From BMS3ABIN04 sp965554225 (GTDB lineage Bacteria; Bacteroidota; Ignavibacteria; Ignavibacteriales; Melioribacteraceae), in NCBI GenBank assembly GCA_965554225.1, contig CBEVZC010000106.1:1-10391 (forward strand): a stretch of DNA of 10,391 nt, written 5' to 3'. This document shows positions 6,997-10,391 of this stretch, in pieces. The stretch's first letter is position 1. Each line of letters begins with the position of its first letter. A model generated the notes under the pieces. That model searched no databases. It worked only from the letters and a program-made list of their open reading frames with translations, and had not been told where the DNA came from. Both the position numbers and the translations under genes were made by a program.

Positions 6997-7491
6997 CTAA
7001 ATTTTCAATGCCCACTTAAAAGGGTTTTCCCGAATATAATTTCTTATGTTGTACAATTCTGTTTCATTACGGATTATTCTATCATAGAATGAATGCTGCC
7101 ATTTGAAATTTTAGTCATGCTTATTATTTCCTATTTTTATTGTAACGGCACGTTTAAATTGCTGAATTATTTTACTTAATTCCATTTTTGTTCTATCATA
7201 CGTTTTATTCGTAGGGCATGCAAAATTTGCATCCCCTACGTTTTCAATAATTATAATACCATGAATATGGTTCGGCATAATTTCATAATAATCCAAGTCA
7301 ATATTCTTATGCAATAATTCTATTTTGTTCCAATACTCATCAACAATTTTTCCAATTTCATTCAATACCATTTTACCTTTATTAATTTTGTCGAAATATG
7401 GAGTGTGGTTTTTTGTGCATATTGTTACAAAATACCAACCATTGTTGGAATAGTTGTATTCTTTTAATCGGTTGGGTTTTCTACGTTTCAT
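6997..7491 (-). pseudogene. REP-associated tyrosine transposase (RAYT, IS200-like Y1 family), broken by an in-frame stop
   Basis: RAYTs are single-domain HUH/Y1 nucleases that act on REP palindromes. From ATG 7491 the protein reads NGWYFVTICTKNH at 17-29, then MPNHIHGIII with the metal-binding His75 and His77, then LSKIIQQFKRAVTIKI (105-120). The frame ends at TAA 7111-7113 after only 126 residues. Reading through it in the same frame gives FKWQHSFYDRIIRNE and IRNYIRENPFKW, the conserved C-terminal part, up to TAG at 6997-6999. Full length would be about 164 residues, normal for the family. The tyrosine in RNYIREN (about 152), the likely nucleophile by comparison with Y1 transposases, is lost from the short product. 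A start at 7521 is also open, but it adds ten non-family residues (MNICILTIFD) derived from a palindrome. An in-frame palindrome encodes VGDANFACPT. No flanking IS ends or target duplication are seen. Confidence 0.82.
7210..7240. repeat. REP-like palindrome inside the RAYT coding sequence
   Basis: A 31-base palindrome has arms CGTAGGG (7210-7216) and CCCTACG (7234-7240), one C:C mismatch, then ATGCAAA/TTTGCAT around a single central A. On the coding strand it encodes roughly the VGDANFACPT segment between the HxH motif and the LSKIIQQFKR helix. It shares the outer AGGG/CCCT and the inner AAAATTT with the element at 6897-6924. Confidence 0.78.
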
Positions 7492-7501
7492 ATCAAATAT
7501 T

Positions 7502-7528
7502 GTAAGGATGCAAATGTTCATTCCCCAC
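7502..7528. repeat. Degenerate REP-like palindrome at the regulator/RAYT junction
   Basis: This imperfect 27-base inverted repeat pairs GT..GGA with TCC..AC at its ends and AA with TT near the centre. It retains TGCAAA and the flanking GG/CCCC blocks of the 7210-7240 element. It lies directly upstream of the RAYT start. Base 7528 is the final G of the response regulator stop codon (TAG on the minus strand). Confidence 0.45.
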
Positions 7529-8892
7529 TAATTTTTATAAATGATATTATATTTTGAAATTAACCGATGTATCGACCTTCTATCCAGACCAACTTTTTCT
7601 GCGGTGAGAGAAATATTGCCCTTGTTTTTTCTGAGATGATAAGTAAGATATTCAATTTCAAAACTTTCTAACGTTTTTTCTTTTGCCTCCTTATAATTTA
7701 AACTAATTACATCCTTACTAATCCTATTGGCTTTTGTGATACCTGTTAACGGCAAGTCATTCTCGTCAATTATTTTGGAGTTAGATAAAAAGTAAGCTCG
7801 ACCGACAATATTTTGTAGTTCTCTAACATTTCCAGGCCAAGAATAAGATAAAAGTGCTTCTCGGGCTTCATGAGAAAATCCATTGACTTCTTTATCATTT
7901 TTATCAGATAATTCACTTAGAAATTTAGAAGCAAGTGGAAGAATATCTTCTTTCCTATTTCTTAACGGCGGTATATTAATTTCAATCGTATTTAGTCTAT
8001 AAAAGAGGTCCTGTCTGAAAGCGCCATTTGCAACTTCATTCTCCAAATTTTTGTTTGTGGCAGAAATGACTCTAACATTTATATCAATCTCTTTTTCACC
8101 TCCAACATGTCTTATTTTCCTTTCTTCTAACATTCTTAATATTTTAACTTGAATTGTCTGACTCATTTCGCCAATTTCATCAAAAAAGAAGGTACCATTA
8201 TTAGCAAATTCAAGTAATCCCGGTTTTGTCTTGAAAGCGCCGGTGAATGCTCCCTTTTCATGACCGAACAATTCACTTTCAAATAAATTCTCCGGAAGCG
8301 CTCCGCAGTTAATAGGAACGAAAGGATTTTGGTTTCCCTTGCTAAGTTTATGAATAATTCTAGCCGCTATTTCTTTTCCCGTTCCGCTTTCACCGGAAAT
8401 TAAAATATTCATATTACCTTGAGCGACTTTTTTAATTATATCAACCAAGCTTCGCATCTCTCTGCTGTTATAAACCAATCCGAATAACTCTTCCCCCTCA
8501 ACACCTGATTGAGATTGATCTAGAGTTGCCGTGTATTCAAAAACATTATCAATACTCTCAAAAAGTTTTTTCGAAGAAAATGGTTTTTCTAAAAAGTCAA
8601 CTGCACCAAAATGCAAAGCTTCCACACTAGCTTCAATTGTTCCATATCCGGAGATTATTATAATTTTTGATTCCGGGAAACTTTTGATAGCTGTTTTAAG
8701 AATATCCAAACCGGAAATTTCACCCATCTTTAAGTCTGTAATTATCAGATCGAACTTTTTTTCTGCAACTTCTTTTAAAGCTGATGATGGATCACTCATA
8801 AGAGTAAGATTTAAATTCTTTCTGCGTGCAAGAATTTTTTGCAAACTTTCCAGCATTTCAAATTCATCGTCAATTAGTAATACTTCTTTCAT
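7528..8892 (-). CDS. Sigma-54-dependent response regulator (NtrC family)
   Basis: This 454-residue cytoplasmic activator receives a phosphate from the adjacent kinase and opens sigma-54 promoters by ATP hydrolysis. Receiver domain, about 2-118: acidic pair Asp8/Asp9, phospho-acceptor Asp53 (IITDLKMG), Ser81 and Lys103. AAA+ domain, about 135-370: Walker A GESGTGKE 167-174, the sigma-54 contact loop GAFTGA 214-219, Walker B GTFFFDEI 233-240, arginine-finger region FRQDLFYR 292-299, and WPGNVREL 352-359. A Fis-type helix-turn-helix lies at about 415-450 (ISLTAEKVGLDRRSIHRLI). All key residues are present. ATG 8892 is chosen because MKEVLLIDDE is the normal receiver start and AGAAGGG lies 7 bases before it; an upstream ATG at 8925 would only add a repeat-derived MQKGIKQKGIN. 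It lies 16 bases after the kinase stop and is surely co-transcribed with it. Its target promoters are not visible in this window. Confidence 0.95.
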   Translation of the reverse strand: MKEVLLIDDEFEMLESLQKILARRKNLNLTLMSDPSSALKEVAEKKFDLIITDLKMGEISGLDILKTAIKSFPESKIIIISGYGTIEASVEALHFGAVDFLEKPFSSKKLFESIDNVFEYTATLDQSQSGVEGEELFGLVYNSREMRSLVDIIKKVAQGNMNILISGESGTGKEIAARIIHKLSKGNQNPFVPINCGALPENLFESELFGHEKGAFTGAFKTKPGLLEFANNGTFFFDEIGEMSQTIQVKILRMLEERKIRHVGGEKEIDINVRVISATNKNLENEVANGAFRQDLFYRLNTIEINIPPLRNRKEDILPLASKFLSELSDKNDKEVNGFSHEAREALLSYSWPGNVRELQNIVGRAYFLSNSKIIDENDLPLTGITKANRISKDVISLNYKEAKEKTLESFEIEYLTYHLRKNKGNISLTAEKVGLDRRSIHRLISKYNIIYKN

Positions 8893-8893
8893 A

Positions 8894-8923
8894 TTAATTC
8901 CCTTCTGCTTAATTCCCTTCTGC
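8894..8923. repeat. Perfect 15-bp tandem duplication at the kinase/regulator junction
   Basis: TTAATTCCCTTCTGC occurs at 8894-8908 and again, with no gap, at 8909-8923. On the coding (minus) strand each copy reads GCAGAAGGGAATTAA. The upstream copy encodes the last four residues and stop of the kinase (AEGN and TAA); the downstream copy is the leader of the regulator. Confidence 0.97.
8900..8906 (-). promoter_or_regulatory. Ribosome binding site of the response regulator
   Basis: The minus strand reads AGAAGGG, 7 bases before ATG 8892. It is the clearest Shine-Dalgarno site in the window and decides the start codon. It lies in the duplicated copy of the kinase's own 3' end. Confidence 0.7.
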
Positions 8924-10391
8924 ACTGAACGTTATTCTAAAACTTGTCCCAATTCCTTGCTCACTTTCGCAGGAAATATCTGCATTATGATTATCACAAA
9001 TCTTTTTAGCAATGTATAATCCAAGTCCCGTTCCTTTTCCTTGCGATTTAGTTGTGAAAAACGGCGAAAATATATCATGAATAATTTCTTTAGAGATTCC
9101 ACTACCATTGTCTTTAATAATCGCTTCCGGTTGATTCAACTTACTTTTTCTAATCAAAATATTTAATATTCCATTTTTTCCCATCGCGTCTATTGCATTA
9201 TTAATTATATTCATAAACAGCTGTTCAATTTGTGTTTGATCAGCTTTGATAAACACATTTTGTTCTACAAAATCAGTCTTAACTTCTATATTACTTTTTT
9301 TTAATAATGGTGAAAGAGAATCCAAAACCGATTTGATTATATCAATGAGATTAACTTTTTTAATTTCCAAAGGAAGTCTTTTACTGTTCCGCAGAATATT
9401 TGAGGTGATTTTTGAGATTTTAAGAATTTGTTTGTTAATTACATCAAGATCTCCTGCGTAATGCTTAAGCTGAGAATTGCTTTGAGCTTCATAAATTAAG
9501 TAATCTGCTCTTGAAAAAATAATTGCTGCGTAATTATTAATATCGTGAGCAATTGCAGCGGTTAATTCTCCTAAGGTAACTAATTTATCTGCTTGTCTTA
9601 ATTGGTCAAAGTGAAATTTTTCAATTGTCTTAATTGAATTCTTGAGTTTGGAGACCATACTGTTAAAATGCATATTGAGTATTCCGAATTCATCAAAACG
9701 ATTTGAATCCAACTGAATATCCAAATTTCCTTTCTCAACGGTATCTAATGCGATCATGAATTTATTAAGCGGTTTATTTATAAAATGATTAAATAACAAA
9801 TATGATCCCACTGCTAAAATTATAAGTAATAACGATCCTAAGTAAATCATATGACGACTTCCGGTATAAAATCTTTGTTCCGATTTTGTCAAATCAGTAT
9901 CAATATCCAGATATGCAATAATTTTTTTTTGAGAATGACATTTTTGACATTCGCTTCTGTTAATAATCGGTTGAACCGCAGAATAAATTCTATTATTCTC
10001 TAGAAATGAAATGTGTCTTTTAGTAATTAGTTTAACATTCTGCCCAGGATGACCAGGTGCAATTTCTTGAATTAATTTTCCTTGCTCATTAGTTTTATTT
10101 GCAAATAGGATCTTTCCATTCTTATCAAAAATCCTAATATGGTCAATATTTTTATCTTGGGATAATTTATTTAATATTTGGGGAAGGTTCTTTTGTTTAC
10201 CCTGCATCATGGCATTATAAAGTCCAAATTCCAGAACATTCAATGAAGCATTTGTCAATGTAATCGATCTTTCTCTGAAATCTTCACGAAATTGTGTTAC
10301 CAAATAATAGATAGGTATCCCAACACCTAACAATATAAAGAGTACAAGAAAAAATATAAATTTAACTTTAATAGATTTAAGTTTTATATTT
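8909..10391 (-). CDS. Sensor histidine kinase with periplasmic CxxCH (c-type haem) domain, 5' end cut by the window
   Basis: This membrane kinase autophosphorylates on histidine and passes phosphate to the neighbouring sigma-54 regulator. The frame is open to the right edge: 19 codons before a TTG at 10331-10333 encode a basic stretch and a hydrophobic run (KVKFIFFLVLFI), clearly the first membrane helix, so the true start lies outside. Numbering from that TTG: a periplasmic Cache/PAS-like sensor, about 14-160, contains IRIFDKNGKILFANK (66-80) and CQKCH (129-133), a c-type haem attachment motif. Membrane helix 2 is at about 163-183, HAMP at about 184-237, and the H-box ELTAAIAHDINN has phospho-accepting His263. 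The ATPase domain has N-box NIINNA (375-380), G1 DNGSGI (408-413), F-box IFSPFFTTK (421-429) and G2 GKGTGLGL (432-439). All catalytic boxes are intact. Haem-based redox or gas sensing is inferred from CxxCH; the ligand is unknown. Confidence 0.93.
   Translation of the reverse strand, partial: NIKLKSIKVKFIFFLVLFILLGVGIPIYYLVTQFREDFRERSITLTNASLNVLEFGLYNAMMQGKQKNLPQILNKLSQDKNIDHIRIFDKNGKILFANKTNEQGKLIQEIAPGHPGQNVKLITKRHISFLENNRIYSAVQPIINRSECQKCHSQKKIIAYLDIDTDLTKSEQRFYTGSRHMIYLGSLLLIILAVGSYLLFNHFINKPLNKFMIALDTVEKGNLDIQLDSNRFDEFGILNMHFNSMVSKLKNSIKTIEKFHFDQLRQADKLVTLGELTAAIAHDINNYAAIIFSRADYLIYEAQSNSQLKHYAGDLDVINKQILKISKITSNILRNSKRLPLEIKKVNLIDIIKSVLDSLSPLLKKSNIEVKTDFVEQNVFIKADQTQIEQLFMNIINNAIDAMGKNGILNILIRKSKLNQPEAIIKDNGSGISKEIIHDIFSPFFTTKSQGKGTGLGLYIAKKICDNHNADISCESEQGIGTSFRITFSAEGN

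Noticed and set aside
6997..7528. A complete IS200/IS605 insertion sequence.
   Set aside because: No tnpB, left/right end hairpins in the IS200 arrangement, or target-site evidence are seen. The protein and nearby palindromes fit a domesticated RAYT/REP locus better.
6214..7528. A CRISPR-like array from the repeated palindromes.
   Set aside because: The copies are few, irregularly spaced, diverged and partly inside genes; there are no uniform spacers or cas genes.
8893..8925. A longer start for the response regulator at 8925.
   Set aside because: The extra residues come from the 15-bp tandem repeat and overlap the kinase end. The good Shine-Dalgarno and the family start both point to 8892.
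8531..9019. A 162-codon plus-strand frame across the regulator and kinase.
   Set aside because: It is antisense to the receiver domain and the kinase tail, both with intact catalytic motifs; the peptide is low-complexity.
9246..9461. A 71-codon plus-strand frame inside the kinase gene.
   Set aside because: It is antisense to the conserved kinase region, with no independent evidence.
10331..10333. TTG as the start of the histidine kinase.
   Set aside because: The frame stays open to the window edge and the upstream codons encode the rest of a membrane helix, so the gene is truncated by the window.
1..10391. A sigma-54 promoter (TGGCAC-N5-TTGC type) for the local regulator.
   Set aside because: Reading both strands by eye gave no convincing match, so the regulator's targets are presumably elsewhere.

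Overview
The window looks like a chromosomal segment from an AT-rich member of the Bacteroidota/Ignavibacteria lineage. Four things suggest this. The secreted amylase ends in a type IX secretion (T9SS) sorting domain with the NYPNPFNPST signature common in Ignavibacteria. Shine-Dalgarno sites are mostly weak. Several upstream regions carry TAnnTTTG-like -7 boxes. The outer-membrane protein also resembles TonB-dependent receptors of this group. The assignment to Ignavibacteria is an inference from style, not from a marker gene.

Layout: positions 220-5206 (+ strand) hold an outer-membrane beta-barrel protein resembling TonB-dependent receptors, then a multidomain secreted GH13 alpha-amylase-family enzyme. 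Together they suggest handling of alpha-glucans at the cell surface. A TrmH/SpoU-type RNA methyltransferase (- strand) converges on the amylase gene and overlaps its tail by 12 bases. A tRNA-Thr(TGT) on the + strand follows, with a very clear intrinsic terminator. The remaining genes are on the - strand: a beta-class carbonic anhydrase, a broken REP-associated tyrosine transposase (RAYT), a sigma-54-dependent response regulator, and its partner histidine kinase. The kinase has a periplasmic CxxCH haem motif and runs off the right edge of the window.

The most interesting region is 6214-7528. It contains four palindromic elements of about 27-31 bases. Two flank the carbonic anhydrase and share an 18-base core with one difference. 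One lies in frame inside the RAYT gene. A degenerate one sits at the regulator/RAYT junction. The RAYT reading frame is cut by a single TAA (7111-7113), after which the conserved C-terminal part continues intact in the same frame to a natural stop at 6997-6999. The likely nucleophilic tyrosine is in the lost part. This looks like a REP/RAYT neighbourhood in which the local transposase is dead while the repeats persist.

The kinase/regulator pair forms an operon (kinase first). A perfect 15-bp tandem duplication at its junction supplies the regulator's ribosome binding site and separates two genes that would otherwise nearly touch. The pair probably senses a redox or gas-related signal through a c-type haem and activates sigma-54 promoters elsewhere. 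I found no convincing sigma-54 promoter in the window. There is no gene-free stretch longer than 300 bases.
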